Source of the DNA: CAIKMD01 sp036501365
Lineage (GTDB): Bacteria > Pseudomonadota > Alphaproteobacteria > ATCC43930 > CGMCC-115725
Assembly: GCA_036501365.1 (NCBI GenBank)
Contig: DASYAL010000060.1
Coordinates: 1 to 64,000, forward strand
Length of the DNA: 64,000 nt
Direction of reading: 5' to 3'
Program-made: the position numbers and the translations under genes
The notes under the pieces: model-generated
Databases searched by the model: none
What the model saw: the letters and a program-made list of their open reading frames with translations, nothing else
Told to the model about the DNA's origin: nothing
Shown here: positions 6,918 to 15,910 of the stretch, in pieces
How positions within the stretch are numbered: position 1 is the first letter of the stretch
Layout of the letters: every line of letters begins with the position of its first letter

Positions 6918-9465
6918 TCACGATCCGATTGGGCACGACGATGGTCTTGCGCGGCGCCTTGCCCTCGAGCGCCTTCGTCACCGTCGGCAGCGCCAAGGCG
7001 GCGGCCTTGGCGGCAGCCTCGGCCGAATCGCGCGGCAGGTCGATCGTGCCGCGTAGCTTGCCGTTGACCTGCACCGCCAGCGTCACCGTGTCTTCGGCGG
7101 CGAGCGCCGGATCGAAGCGCGGCCACGCCTCGTCGGCAAGCAGCCTGCCGGGCCGCAAGATTTGCCACAGCTCTTCACCGAGATGCGGCATCATCGGCCC
7201 GATGAGGCGCACCGCGGCCTCGAGTCCTTCGCGCAGCACTGCGCCGGCGCCGTCACTCGCCGAAACTTCTTCGAGCGCGTTGGTCAGCTCGCGGATCCGC
7301 GCGACGCCGCGGTTGAAGCGGAACTTCTCGAGATCGTCGGTGACGTCGCGGATGGTGCGATGAATCGCGCCGCGCAGCGCCGCCGCAGCCGCAGTCAAGT
7401 TTTCCGCGCCGCGCGCGCCCGGATCGGCGAGCGGCACCGGCGGCTCGGTCACCAGGCGATGGAGGCGATTGACGTAGCGCCAGGCGCCCTCGATGCCGGC
7501 ATCGGTCCATTCGAGATCGCGCTCGGGCGGGCTGTCGGACAAGAGATAGAGCCGCGCGGTGTCGGCGCCGTAAGCGTCGACGATGGCGTCGAGTCCGACG
7601 AGATTCTTGTGCGACTTCGACATCTTCTCGATACGGCCGACGGCGACCGGCTGGCCCGCGGCGTCGGCTGCGGAATTGTCGGCGCGCTTCGTCACTTCCT
7701 CGGGGAAGAGCCACTCGCCGGCGGCGCTCTTATAAGTCTCGTGGCACACCATGCCCTGGGTGAAGAGGCCGGCGAAAGGCTCTTCGACGCCGAGATAGCC
7801 GCATTGCTTCAAGGCGCGGGTGAAGAAGCGCGAATAGAGCAGGTGGAGCACGGCATGCTCGATGCCGCCGATATATTGATCGACCGGCAGCCAGTAATCG
7901 ACCTCGCGGCGGACGAAGGCGGTCGGCGCGCGCGGCGAGCAGAAGCGCGCGAAATACCACGACGATTCGAAGAAAGTGTCGAAGGTGTCGGTCTCGCGCT
8001 CGGCGGCACCGCCGCATTGCGGGCAGGTCGTGTGCTTCCAGGTCGGATGATGCGCCAGCGGATTCCCCGGCTGGTCGAAGCTCACGTCCTCGGGCAAGGT
8101 CACCGGCAATTGCGCCGCCGGCACCGGCACGATGCCGCATTTCGCGCAATGGATCACCGGGATCGGGCAGCCCCAATAGCGTTGGCGCGAGATGCCCCAG
8201 TCGCGCAGCCGATAGGCGATGGTGCGCTCGCCGGAATTCAGCGCGACGAGGCGCGCCGTCGCCTCGCGCTTGGCTTCGGCGACTTCGAGACCGTTGAGGA
8301 AATCGGAATTGAAGATGCGGCCCTGCATCTCGGTATAGGCTTCGTCGCCGACCGCGAAGCTTTGCGGATCGGCGTCGGGCGGCAGCACGACCGGCTTCAC
8401 CGGCAGCTTGTATTTGCGCGCGAAATCCAAGTCGCGCTGGTCGTGCGCCGGACAGCCGAAGATCGCGCCGGCGCCGTATTCCATCAGCACGAAGTTCGCC
8501 ACATAGACCGGCAGCTCCCAGCCGGGCACGAAAGGATGCAGCACCTTGAGGCCGGTATCGAAGCCGCGCTTCTCCGCGGTCTCGAGCACCGCCTCGCTGG
8601 TGCCCATGCGGTTGCATTCGGCGACGAACGCGGCGAGCGCCCTGTTCTTGCCGGCGAGCTCGGCGGCGAGCGAATGGTTGGGCGCGATCGCGCAGAAAGC
8701 GGCGCCGAACAGCGTGTCGGGGCGCGTCGTGAACACTTCCAGCGCGTCGGCGCGATCCTTGAGGCGGAAGAAGACGCGCGCGCCTTCGGAGCGGCCGATC
8801 CAGTTCTCCTGCATCACCCGCACGCGCTCGGGCCAGCGCTCGAGCGCCGAAAGCGCGTCGAGCAGATCGTCGGCATATTCAGTGATCTTCAGGAACCATT
8901 GCGACAGAAGGCGCTTCTCGACCGGCGCGCCCGAGCGCCAGCCCTTGCCGTCGATCACCTGCTCGTTGGCGAGCACGCTCGCCTCGACCGGGTCCCAGTT
9001 GACCCAGCTTTCTTTGCGATAGGCGAGGCCCGCCGCGAGGAAGTCGAGGAACATCTTCTGTTCGTGCTTGTAATAATCGGGGTGGCAGGTCGCGATCTCG
9101 CGCCGCCAATCGTAGCTGAGGCCCATGCGCTTCAGCTGCGCGCGCATCACCGCGATGTTCTGCAGCGTCCAATCGCGCGGCTGCACCTTGCTGGCGATCG
9201 CCGCGTTCTCGGCGGGCAGGCCGAAAGCGTCCCAGCCCATCGGATGCAGCACGTTGAAGCCCTGAGCGCGCTTATAGCGCGCGACCACGTCGCCCATGGT
9301 GTAGTTGCGGACATGGCCGACATGGAGCTTGCCCGAGGGATAAGGGAACATCTCGAGCACGTAGTATTTCGGCCGCGCCGGGTCGGCCTCGACATCGAAT
9401 ACGCCGCGGTCGCGCCATGCCGCCTGCCATTTTTCTTCGGTTTCTTTGGCGTTATAGCGCGCCAT
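6904..9465 (-). CDS. leuS: leucyl-tRNA synthetase
   Basis: Charges tRNA-Leu. It is a class I synthetase of 853 residues, the normal bacterial length. The HIGH-equivalent HVGH is at residues 48-51 (context PYPSGKLHVGHVRNYTMGD). The editing domain lies between. The zinc-ribbon-like segment has C-x2-C pairs (HCAKCG, CPQCGG), and KMSKS is near residue 614. The C-terminus ends RIVNVVV, overlapping lptE. The upstream neighbour is a DUF3576 lipoprotein on the same strand. Confidence 0.97.
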   Translation of the reverse strand: MARYNAKETEEKWQAAWRDRGVFDVEADPARPKYYVLEMFPYPSGKLHVGHVRNYTMGDVVARYKRAQGFNVLHPMGWDAFGLPAENAAIASKVQPRDWTLQNIAVMRAQLKRMGLSYDWRREIATCHPDYYKHEQKMFLDFLAAGLAYRKESWVNWDPVEASVLANEQVIDGKGWRSGAPVEKRLLSQWFLKITEYADDLLDALSALERWPERVRVMQENWIGRSEGARVFFRLKDRADALEVFTTRPDTLFGAAFCAIAPNHSLAAELAGKNRALAAFVAECNRMGTSEAVLETAEKRGFDTGLKVLHPFVPGWELPVYVANFVLMEYGAGAIFGCPAHDQRDLDFARKYKLPVKPVVLPPDADPQSFAVGDEAYTEMQGRIFNSDFLNGLEVAEAKREATARLVALNSGERTIAYRLRDWGISRQRYWGCPIPVIHCAKCGIVPVPAAQLPVTLPEDVSFDQPGNPLAHHPTWKHTTCPQCGGAAERETDTFDTFFESSWYFARFCSPRAPTAFVRREVDYWLPVDQYIGGIEHAVLHLLYSRFFTRALKQCGYLGVEEPFAGLFTQGMVCHETYKSAAGEWLFPEEVTKRADNSAADAAGQPVAVGRIEKMSKSHKNLVGLDAIVDAYGADTARLYLLSDSPPERDLEWTDAGIEGAWRYVNRLHRLVTEPPVPLADPGARGAENLTAAAAALRGAIHRTIRDVTDDLEKFRFNRGVARIRELTNALEEVSASDGAGAVLREGLEAAVRLIGPMMPHLGEELWQILRPGRLLADEAWPRFDPALAAEDTVTLAVQVNGKLRGTIDLPRDSAEAAAKAAALALPTVTKALEGKAPRKTIVVPNRIVNVVV

Positions 9466-9513
9466 CGCGCGAGCCCGCTCGGCTCCTCTCGTGATCGGTG
9501 ATGAGACGGCCGC

Positions 9514-10119
9514 TTACTTCGCGACCGTCGACATGCGGATCTGGCGCGCGCGGGTCAGGATCGCATTCTCGATATCGGTGCCGGTCGTCTGGTCGACCGG
9601 CGCATCGACCCATTGTCCGCTCTTCGGATCCTTGTTCTGCCGGAACACACGCGCCCGGACGCCGTCGGCGCGCAGGTCGCGGCCGAGAATGAAGATGTTC
9701 AGCTTGAAACGCTCGTTGGGGCTGTCGGGCGGGCTGTACCAATCGGTGATGATGGTGCCGCCGAACGGATCGGCCGAGGCGAGCGGCATGAACGAGACGG
9801 TGTCGAGCGTCGCGTGCCAGAGGAAGCTGTTGACGGCGATGCCGGAGCCGCCCCCGCCGCCCTCATCGGGCTTGCTCGGCGAGAAGATTGTGTCGAGGAT
9901 GCTGTTCGGCGCCCCGCCAGGCCGATTGCGGTAATCGGAAAATTCCTCCGGGTTGCTCCATTGCGGATCGTTGCCGTAGGGATCGGCGGCGCGGCGCGCG
10001 GCGTCCGGATCGTTGCCGTTCCAGCGACTGGAATCGAACCAGCTGCAGCCGCTCAGCAGCGTGGCGCCAAGGAACACCAGCGCGATCTTGCTGCCCAGCC
10101 CCGAGAAACGAACCGCCAT
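9514..10119 (-). CDS. DUF3576 lipoprotein
   Basis: A 201-residue secreted lipoprotein. I start at the ATG at 10,119 because GAAGGAG sits 6-7 nt before it; a GTG five codons earlier is the alternative. The signal peptide ends in lipobox LLSGC, followed by SWFDSSRW. The rest carries the DUF3576 pattern, including VNSFLWHATLDTVSFMPLAS, GGTIITDWY and ARQIRMSTV. It is a conserved alphaproteobacterial family commonly found next to leuS-lptE, which suggests an envelope role, but the function is unknown. Confidence 0.88.
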   Translation of the reverse strand: MAVRFSGLGSKIALVFLGATLLSGCSWFDSSRWNGNDPDAARRAADPYGNDPQWSNPEEFSDYRNRPGGAPNSILDTIFSPSKPDEGGGGGSGIAVNSFLWHATLDTVSFMPLASADPFGGTIITDWYSPPDSPNERFKLNIFILGRDLRADGVRARVFRQNKDPKSGQWVDAPVDQTTGTDIENAILTRARQIRMSTVAK

Positions 10120-10304
10120 CGAAAGCTCCTTCACCTGCCGGCGCGCGCCTGCCCCTGATGGCCGGCGCGCCTTCGTCCAAACCGCGGCATTTTACACCGC
10201 CGCGGCCCTGAATCGACCTTAAATCTTTGACGCGGCTGTCATAGCGCCGGCGGGCACGGCGGGCAATGCTTGCCCGCGGCCACGCTTTTTGCGAGGGTCG
10301 CGCG

Positions 10305-10979
10305 GTGACCGATGCCGCCGCCATCGCCGACCGGCTCGCCGCCGTGCGCTCGCGCATCGCCGGGTCCTGCGGCGCGGCGTTGCGCGATCTCGAAAGCGTG
10401 ACCCTGGTCGCGGTGTCGAAGACCCAGCCGGCGGAAGCGGTCGCGGCCGCGCTCGCCGCCGGCCAGCGCGTCTTCGGCGAAAACCGGGTGCAAGAGGCGC
10501 TGGCGAAATATCCGGCGCTGAGACAGCGGCATCCCGATCTCCGGCTGCATCTCATCGGCCCGCTCCAGACCAACAAGGTCAAGGAGGCGGTGGCGCTCTG
10601 CGACGTCATCGAGACGCTCGACCGCCCGCGCCTCGCCGAGGCTTTGACCAGGGAGATGGCGCGGCAGAACCGGACGCTCGATTGCTTCATCGAGGTCAAT
10701 ATCGGCAACGAGCCGCAGAAAGCGGGCGTCAAGCCGGAGGGGGTCGAGGCGTTTATCGCCGAATGCCGGACGCGCTGGAAGCTGAGCATCATCGGGCTGA
10801 TGTGCATCCCGCCCGAAGGCCGGGATGCGGTGCCCTATTTTAACCGGCTCGCCAAGCTCGCGGCGCGCAGCGGCCTCAAGGGGCTGAGCATGGGGATGAG
10901 CGCCGATTTCGAGGCCGCGATCGGCTGCGGCGCCACTCATGTGCGGGTCGGCACCGCCATCTTCGGCGCGTGCCGCTAA
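10305..10979 (+). CDS. YggS-family pyridoxal-phosphate homeostasis protein
   Basis: A PLP-binding barrel protein without known enzymatic activity that buffers PLP and affects amino-acid pools. It has 224 residues from the GTG at 10,305, chosen because GAGGG lies 7 nt upstream. AVSKTQP contains the PLP lysine. FGENRVQEAL, HLIGPLQTNKVK and SMGMSADFEAAI are all YggS signatures. It reads divergently from the DUF3576 gene, and its stop overlaps the stop of the convergent L,D-transpeptidase. Confidence 0.93.
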   Translation: MTDAAAIADRLAAVRSRIAGSCGAALRDLESVTLVAVSKTQPAEAVAAALAAGQRVFGENRVQEALAKYPALRQRHPDLRLHLIGPLQTNKVKEAVALCDVIETLDRPRLAEALTREMARQNRTLDCFIEVNIGNEPQKAGVKPEGVEAFIAECRTRWKLSIIGLMCIPPEGRDAVPYFNRLAKLAARSGLKGLSMGMSADFEAAIGCGATHVRVGTAIFGACR

Positions 10980-11473
10980 GCAGCGACAATCACCCGCGAC
11001 GCGGCGTCGGCCTCGCCGAGGACGGCGAGCAGATCGGCACGCGCCAGCGCCACGCAGCCGGCCGTCGGCGCATAATCTTGCGTCGCGAGATGGAGGAAGA
11101 TCGCGCTCCCCTGCCCCGGCACGACCGGGGCGTCGTTGTAGCCCAGCACCACGATCAGATCGTAGACATGATCGGCGCGCCACAGCGCCTCGGCGCTCGC
11201 CGGATAAGGCAGATGCACCGGCCGGTTATAGGCCGCATCCGCGGGCGCATCGCACCAGCCGTCGCTCGGCTTGATCGCAAGGCCCGGCAGGCGGGTCTGC
11301 GGCGGCGGCTCGCGATCCGGGCGATAGAGCACGCGGCGGAGGACAAAGCCGCCGACCGGCGTCGCGCCGTCGCCTTCGTGCTTTTGCGCGCTTACCCCGC
11401 CGCGCCCAAGGGCGCAGCGCAGGCGCTGCGTGCCCCAGCGCGCGCCACCCTTCCTGTCGACCAGAAGATCCAT
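10976..11473 (-). CDS. L,D-transpeptidase (YkuD) family protein
   Basis: A 165-residue protein with a compact YkuD catalytic core. It has GDGATPVGGF near the start and the C-terminal active-site block FLHLATQDYAPTAGCVAL with the catalytic Cys (about residue 140) and the upstream His. Such enzymes form 3-3 peptidoglycan cross-links or attach proteins to peptidoglycan. No signal peptide is visible, and the start (ATG at 11,473) has only a weak ribosome site, so cytoplasmic YkuD-like or alternative export is possible. It is transcribed away from the tonB-like gene. Confidence 0.85.
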   Translation of the reverse strand: MDLLVDRKGGARWGTQRLRCALGRGGVSAQKHEGDGATPVGGFVLRRVLYRPDREPPPQTRLPGLAIKPSDGWCDAPADAAYNRPVHLPYPASAEALWRADHVYDLIVVLGYNDAPVVPGQGSAIFLHLATQDYAPTAGCVALARADLLAVLGEADAASRVIVAA

Positions 11474-11529
11474 GGCAACATTTTGCCTCGATATCGGCGG
11501 TGAAAGCCAATCTCCTCGGCGCTCGCCTA

Positions 11530-11535
11530 TATAAT
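11530..11535 (+). promoter_or_regulatory. -10 element of the tonB-like gene
   Basis: TATAAT matches the sigma-70 consensus exactly and lies 20 nt before the ATG in an 81-bp divergent intergenic stretch. No good -35 hexamer is seen 17 nt upstream. Confidence 0.4.
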
Positions 11536-11554
11536 GGCAGCATGAGATGGCAGC

Positions 11555-12382
11555 ATGAGCCTCGCCGAAGGCACGCCTGACATTCTGCGGCCCTTCGATC
11601 CGGGGTCTCGCGACAGCCGGCGCCGCGCTCGCCGCGACGCTCCGCTGTGGCGCGGCGCGATCATCGCCGCGGCGCTCGTCCATGCCGTGGTGATCGCGGC
11701 GGTGGTGGTGCGCTGGCCGGCGCTGCTTCCGGTCGTGCCGCCGCCGCATCCGCCCATTCCAGTGACGCTGGTGACATTGCCGCCGCGACCCGCGCCGCGG
11801 GCGCCGCCACCCCCGCCGCTGCGTCATGACCTGGTTTCCGGTCCCGATACCGAGACCACGGCGCCGCCGCAAGCGGCCGAAAAGGGTACCGAGGCAGCGC
11901 CGCAACCGGACACGCCGCCGCCGGTCGAAACCCAGACCAAGAACGCGGAGGCGCCGCCGAAACCCAAGCCGGCGCCCGAAATTCGTCCGCCGAAACCCAA
12001 GCTCGCGACCCGCGAGACCGCGCCCGAACTGTCGCGCAAACCGGTGCTGGCCAACCGCGCGCCTGGTGAGAAAGACCTCGAGGGTGATCCCTATCTCAAT
12101 CACCTGTTCGAGCTGATCGTGGCGCATCGCAGCTATCCCGCGAATGCGATCGGCTCTCTCGGTCTGCGGCTTCAAGGAATCGGAACATATCTCGTCGCGA
12201 TCGGCGCCGATGGCACGCTCCAGAACATCGCCATCGAGCGCACCGCAGGCGCGCCGATCCTTGACCAAACGGCGATAAAGATGATCGAGGAAGCCACGCC
12301 TTTTCCGCCGCCACCAAACTACCTTCCTCATCCCACCGTCTTCATTGAGGTCACATTGGAGATCTCCCCCGGCGCGGGCTGA
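11555..12382 (+). CDS. TonB-family energy-transducing protein
   Basis: A 275-residue protein with one N-terminal membrane segment (about 34-53, AIIAAALVHAVVIAAVVV). A long Pro/Ala/Lys-rich periplasmic linker follows (about 60-165), then a C-terminal TonB fold (about 180-275). This fold contains YLNHLFELIVAHRSYPANA, VAIGADGTLQNIAI and the conserved end FPPPPNYLPHPTVFIEVTLE. TonB proteins couple the proton motive force to outer-membrane receptors. No exbB, exbD or receptor is nearby, so the partner is unknown. The start codon lies in a 13-bp tandem duplication. Confidence 0.88.
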   Translation: MSLAEGTPDILRPFDPGSRDSRRRARRDAPLWRGAIIAAALVHAVVIAAVVVRWPALLPVVPPPHPPIPVTLVTLPPRPAPRAPPPPPLRHDLVSGPDTETTAPPQAAEKGTEAAPQPDTPPPVETQTKNAEAPPKPKPAPEIRPPKPKLATRETAPELSRKPVLANRAPGEKDLEGDPYLNHLFELIVAHRSYPANAIGSLGLRLQGIGTYLVAIGADGTLQNIAIERTAGAPILDQTAIKMIEEATPFPPPPNYLPHPTVFIEVTLEISPGAG

Positions 12383-12429
12383 TCGTCGCGAAGACGATTG
12401 CAATGCCGCCGCTGCTGGCTTAAGCAGAC

Positions 12430-12484
12430 GGCGACGGGGATGGGGTTCCCCAAAACCGCCCGTTCCGGGCTGATGACTCCTACG
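12430..12484 (+). ncRNA. fluoride riboswitch (crcB motif)
   Basis: The segment has the conserved fluoride-aptamer pieces in order: GGGGATGGGGTTCCCC, then AAAACCGCCC, a GCCCG/CGGGC hairpin, and the invariant TGATGACTCCTAC at 12,471-12,483. It lies 75 nt before crcB, the gene usually controlled. Downstream, GGCGGGCGCC followed by TTTTT (about 12,520-12,535) could be the terminator arm of the expression platform. Confidence 0.93.
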
Positions 12485-12558
12485 GTGCAGGACGGCGCGT
12501 CGTTGCGCGCGCTGTCAGGCGGGCGCCTTTTTGTCCGCCGATTCATCGAGGAGGGCGA

Positions 12559-12939
12559 ATGTCGGCTTATCTTTCAATTGCTCTGGGCGGCGCGCTCGGC
12601 TCCATGGCGCGCTATGCCACCGGGATTTATGTCGGCCGCTGGCTCGGCACCGCGTTCCCCTGGGCGACGCTGCTGATCAACATCGTCGGCTCGTTCTTGA
12701 TCGGCGCCTTCGCCGAATCCTTCGCGCTGCGCTGGGATGCGAGTCCCTCGACGCGGGTGTTCCTCGTCGTCGGCATTTGCGGCGGCTATACCACTTTCTC
12801 GACGTTCTCGCTCGACATCGTGACGCTGATCAATCGCGGCGCGATGCTCGCCGCCGGCACTTACATCGTCGCCTCGGTCGCGCTTGGCGTCGCCGCGCTC
12901 TATGCCGGGCTCTATGCGATGCGGCTGGTCCTCACCTGA
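12559..12939 (+). CDS. crcB: fluoride exporter CrcB (Fluc)
   Basis: A dual-topology homodimeric fluoride channel. It has 126 residues with four hydrophobic helices. GALGSMARY near residue 12, TLLINIVGSFLIGAF, and GGYTTFSTFS (the phenylalanine-box and central Na+ site region) are diagnostic. AGGAGG precedes the ATG. Expression should be induced by fluoride through the upstream riboswitch. Confidence 0.97.
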   Translation: MSAYLSIALGGALGSMARYATGIYVGRWLGTAFPWATLLINIVGSFLIGAFAESFALRWDASPSTRVFLVVGICGGYTTFSTFSLDIVTLINRGAMLAAGTYIVASVALGVAALYAGLYAMRLVLT

Positions 12940-12966
12940 TCGCGCAGCAGCGGTTGCAGCCGACCT

Positions 12967-14748
12967 TCAAGCCGATCGAAGAAGACGCGTGACCGATTCC
13001 GCGCCCTCGGCGGCGAGCGCAGCGAGCTCCGCCGCGACATCGGTGATCACCGGCTCCCAGCGCCGCGACGAATCCTGCCGGAAGAGCTCGGCGCTCGGAT
13101 ACCACGGGCTGTCGCTGCGCTTCTCGAGCCAGCGCCAATCGGGCGCGTAGGGCAAGAGGATCCAGACCGGCTTGCCGAGCGCGCCGGCGAGATGCGCGAC
13201 CGAGGTGTCGACGCTGATGACGAGATCGAGCGCCATGATCGCGGCGGCGGTGTCGGCGAAATCGCCGAGCAGCGGCGACAGGATCTCGACGCGCATGCCG
13301 TGGGGCGCGGCTTCGGCCTCGCGGACCGCCGCGCCCTTTTGCAGCGCGTAGAAAACGACGTTCGGAATCGCGGCGAGCGGCGCGAGCTGCGATAGCGCGA
13401 GCGAGCGATGACGGTCGCGCTTGTGCTCGGGCCGCCCCGCCCAGACCAGCCCAACCTTGAGCGCGGGCTCGGCGAGGCGGCGGCGCCAATCGGCGGCCGC
13501 GGCGCGATCGGCGCCGAGATAGGGCACGTCGCGCGGTACGGTGCTGAGCGTCGTGGCGAAAGCGAGCGGCAGGTTCAAGAGCGGGCAGTGCCATTGGGCC
13601 TCGGGCAGCGCGTCGCCGAAAGCGACGATCTGTGCGACGCCGGTTATGCCGGCGAACAGCCGATGCTGCTCGACCGGCGCTTCGAAGACGACGCGGCCGC
13701 CGCGCGCCGCGACCAGCGGCAGGTAGCGCGCGAAATGGATTGTATCGCCGAAGCCCTGCTCGGCATGGACGATGATCGTCGCGCCGTTCAATGCTTCGCC
13801 GCGCCATTCCTTGATACCGGGAAAACGTCGCGCGGCGGCTGTGTTCCAGCGCCATTGGCGGAAGCCGCCGGCGAGGTCGCCCTGCACCAGCAGCGCCAGC
13901 CCGTCGTTCCAATGCGCGCTGTCATGCGCGGGATCGATCGCCAGGGCACGGCTGTAGGTGTCGTGCGCCTCGCGCGGCGCGCCCTCTTCGAGGAGCACAT
14001 TGCCGAGATTGATATGCGCGTCGACCGCTTGCGGCTGCAGCGAGATCGCCTGGCGGAACTGCTCGGCCGCATACTCGAGCTCGTCGCGCTGCGCCAGCAC
14101 GCGGCCATAATTGTTGTGCGCGGCCGCGTTCGCCGGCTGCAGTGCCAGCACCTGGCGGTAGCAGGCGATTGCTTCGTCGAGCGCGCCGCGCTCGACCAGC
14201 GCCGCGCCGAGATTGTTGAGCGCGTCGAGATGGCCGGGATCGAGCGCGAGCGCCTGGCGGTAATGCGCGACGGCTTTCTCATGCTCGCCGCGCGCCGCCA
14301 GCACATTGCCGAGATTGAACCAGGCCGCGGCGTAATCGGGCTTCAGCTGCAGCGCCTGCTCCAGCGCGCGTTGCGCCGGCGAAAGGTTGTTCTGCTGCTG
14401 CAGCGCGACGCCGAGATTGCTGAAGGCGGCGGCGAAATCGGGCTTCATCGCCACCGCGTGCTGATAGCAGATAACGGCCTCGTCGCAGCGGCCGAGGGCG
14501 CGATAGACCGTGCCGAGATTGTTGTGATAGTTCGGCTCGTCGTCCTTCAACTCGATCGCGCGCTTGATCGATCGCAGCGCCGCGTCGTGGCGGCCGAGCC
14601 GGTGCTGGACGAGGCCGAGGAGATGATGCGAGCCGGGATGGTCGGGCGCTTCGGCGAGGATCGCGCGATAGAGCGTCTCGGCTTCGATGAGCTGCCCCTC
14701 CCGCTGCATGCGGAAGGCGCTGTTGAAGCTTTCGACGAGATCGATCAT
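12967..14748 (-). CDS. TPR protein with C-terminal glycosyltransferase-9/OGT-like domain
   Basis: A 593-residue protein from the ATG at 14,748 with AGGAG 7 nt upstream. Residues about 10-285 hold around eight 34-residue tetratricopeptide repeats (for example ANAAAHNNYGRVLAQRDELE). Residues about 300-590 form a GT-B-like half: AEQGFGDTIHFARYLPLV, VGLVWAGRPEHKRDRHRS, and DLVISVDTSVAHLAGALGKP with the nucleotide-sugar-site pattern seen in heptosyltransferases and O-GlcNAc-transferase-like proteins. It probably glycosylates a protein or surface polymer. Donor and acceptor cannot be read from sequence. There are no linked sugar genes. Confidence 0.85.
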   Translation of the reverse strand: MIDLVESFNSAFRMQREGQLIEAETLYRAILAEAPDHPGSHHLLGLVQHRLGRHDAALRSIKRAIELKDDEPNYHNNLGTVYRALGRCDEAVICYQHAVAMKPDFAAAFSNLGVALQQQNNLSPAQRALEQALQLKPDYAAAWFNLGNVLAARGEHEKAVAHYRQALALDPGHLDALNNLGAALVERGALDEAIACYRQVLALQPANAAAHNNYGRVLAQRDELEYAAEQFRQAISLQPQAVDAHINLGNVLLEEGAPREAHDTYSRALAIDPAHDSAHWNDGLALLVQGDLAGGFRQWRWNTAAARRFPGIKEWRGEALNGATIIVHAEQGFGDTIHFARYLPLVAARGGRVVFEAPVEQHRLFAGITGVAQIVAFGDALPEAQWHCPLLNLPLAFATTLSTVPRDVPYLGADRAAAADWRRRLAEPALKVGLVWAGRPEHKRDRHRSLALSQLAPLAAIPNVVFYALQKGAAVREAEAAPHGMRVEILSPLLGDFADTAAAIMALDLVISVDTSVAHLAGALGKPVWILLPYAPDWRWLEKRSDSPWYPSAELFRQDSSRRWEPVITDVAAELAALAAEGAESVTRLLRSA

Positions 14749-14887
14749 AGGCGAACTCCTGTCCGACGCTTTGCCAAAGCAAGCGCCGGGCCAGAGAAAG
14801 CCTCCCAAGGATCAAAGGCTTAGCATAAGTGTGACGGTTCTGTCGGCAAAATTTGCCGGGTCGACTCGGCGACGCGCAGCGTCGTCT

Positions 14888-15859
14888 TTAGGACGGCCGC
14901 GCCATCTTGTGGTCGATGGCGCCGAAGATCGACTGGCCCTGCGCATCGAGCATCTCGATGCGCACGCGGTCGCCCCATTTGAGGAACGGCGTCTTCGCCG
15001 CGCCCTCCGCCGTCTCCTCGACCGAGCGCGCCTCGGCGATGGTGGCAAAGCCGCGCTTCAGGTCCTGGTTCGAGACCGTGCCGCCGCCGACGATGGTGCC
15101 GGCGGAAAGCGCCTGGGTCATCGCGCAATAGGAGATCATGGTGTCGAAGCCATGCACCGCCTCGCCGGCATCGGGATCGCCGAAGAGCTTGCCGTTGACC
15201 GAGCAGCGGATCGGCAGATGGACGCGGTTGTTGCGCCAGGCGGAGCCAAGCTCGTCGGGCGTGACGCAGACCGGCGTGAACACCGAGGCCGGCTTCGAGC
15301 GGGTGAAGCCGAATTGCTTACCGAGCTCGACGCCCTGCACCGCGCGCAGCGACACGTCGTTGACCAGCATGATCAGCTCGATCTTCGAGGCCGCGACCGC
15401 GGGGGAGGCGCCATAGGGCACGGTGTCGGTGACGACCGCGACCTCGCCCTCGAAATCGATGCCCCAATCCTCGCTGCCGAGCGGCACGTCCTGGTTGGGC
15501 GCGAGGAAGCCGTCGGAGCGGCCCTGATAGACCGCCGGCTCTTTCAGGAACCATTCCGGCGCCGGGCGGCCGCGGGTCATGCGATAGCGATGCGACTCAT
15601 AGGCCGTGCCGTCGAGCCATTGGAACGAGCGCGGCAGCGGCGAATGACAACGCGCCGGATCGAAATCCATCGCATCGTTCGCCCCGCTCATCACCTGCTG
15701 ATAGCGCTCTTGGAGCCGCGGCTTGGCGCGCCCCCAATCATCGAAGGCAACGCGCAGCGACGGCGCGATGTCGGCGGCGCGCATCATCTTCTTCAGATCG
15801 CGCGAGACGACGACGAGCTCGCCGTCGGGATGGCCGGTGCGCAGGGTCGCGAGCTTCAT
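14888..15859 (-). CDS. fumarylacetoacetate hydrolase family protein
   Basis: A 323-residue FAH-fold hydrolase. The metal-binding acidic residues are in EDWGIDFEGEVAVV, preceded by the conserved EWFLKEPAVYQG. The later VQGVELGKQFGFTRSKP and STGTIVGGGTVSN-like block (SAGTIVGGGT) are typical. The closest well-known relatives hydrolyse fumarylacetoacetate or fumarylpyruvate, cleaving C-C bonds in aromatic catabolism. No hmgA or other tyrosine-degradation gene is adjacent, so the substrate is open. It shares orientation with the dienelactone hydrolase 51 bp upstream, so they may be co-transcribed. Confidence 0.9.
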   Translation of the reverse strand: MKLATLRTGHPDGELVVVSRDLKKMMRAADIAPSLRVAFDDWGRAKPRLQERYQQVMSGANDAMDFDPARCHSPLPRSFQWLDGTAYESHRYRMTRGRPAPEWFLKEPAVYQGRSDGFLAPNQDVPLGSEDWGIDFEGEVAVVTDTVPYGASPAVAASKIELIMLVNDVSLRAVQGVELGKQFGFTRSKPASVFTPVCVTPDELGSAWRNNRVHLPIRCSVNGKLFGDPDAGEAVHGFDTMISYCAMTQALSAGTIVGGGTVSNQDLKRGFATIAEARSVEETAEGAAKTPFLKWGDRVRIEMLDAQGQSIFGAIDHKMARPS

Positions 15860-15910
15860 CGCATCCTCCCGATGCTGAATATTCCGATCAGGCCGATCAG
15901 GCGGCCCCGA

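Noticed and set aside
7162..9501. A 779-codon plus-strand open frame opposite leuS, and similar long frames opposite ftsK (37,720-39,873), PBP1A (55,617-57,491), and the amt genes (28,571-29,947 and 29,866-31,860)
   Set aside because: They lie wholly antisense to well-recognised genes. Their protein composition is the Arg/Ala/Asp-rich pattern expected when GC-biased codons are read on the other strand, and they have no family resemblance.
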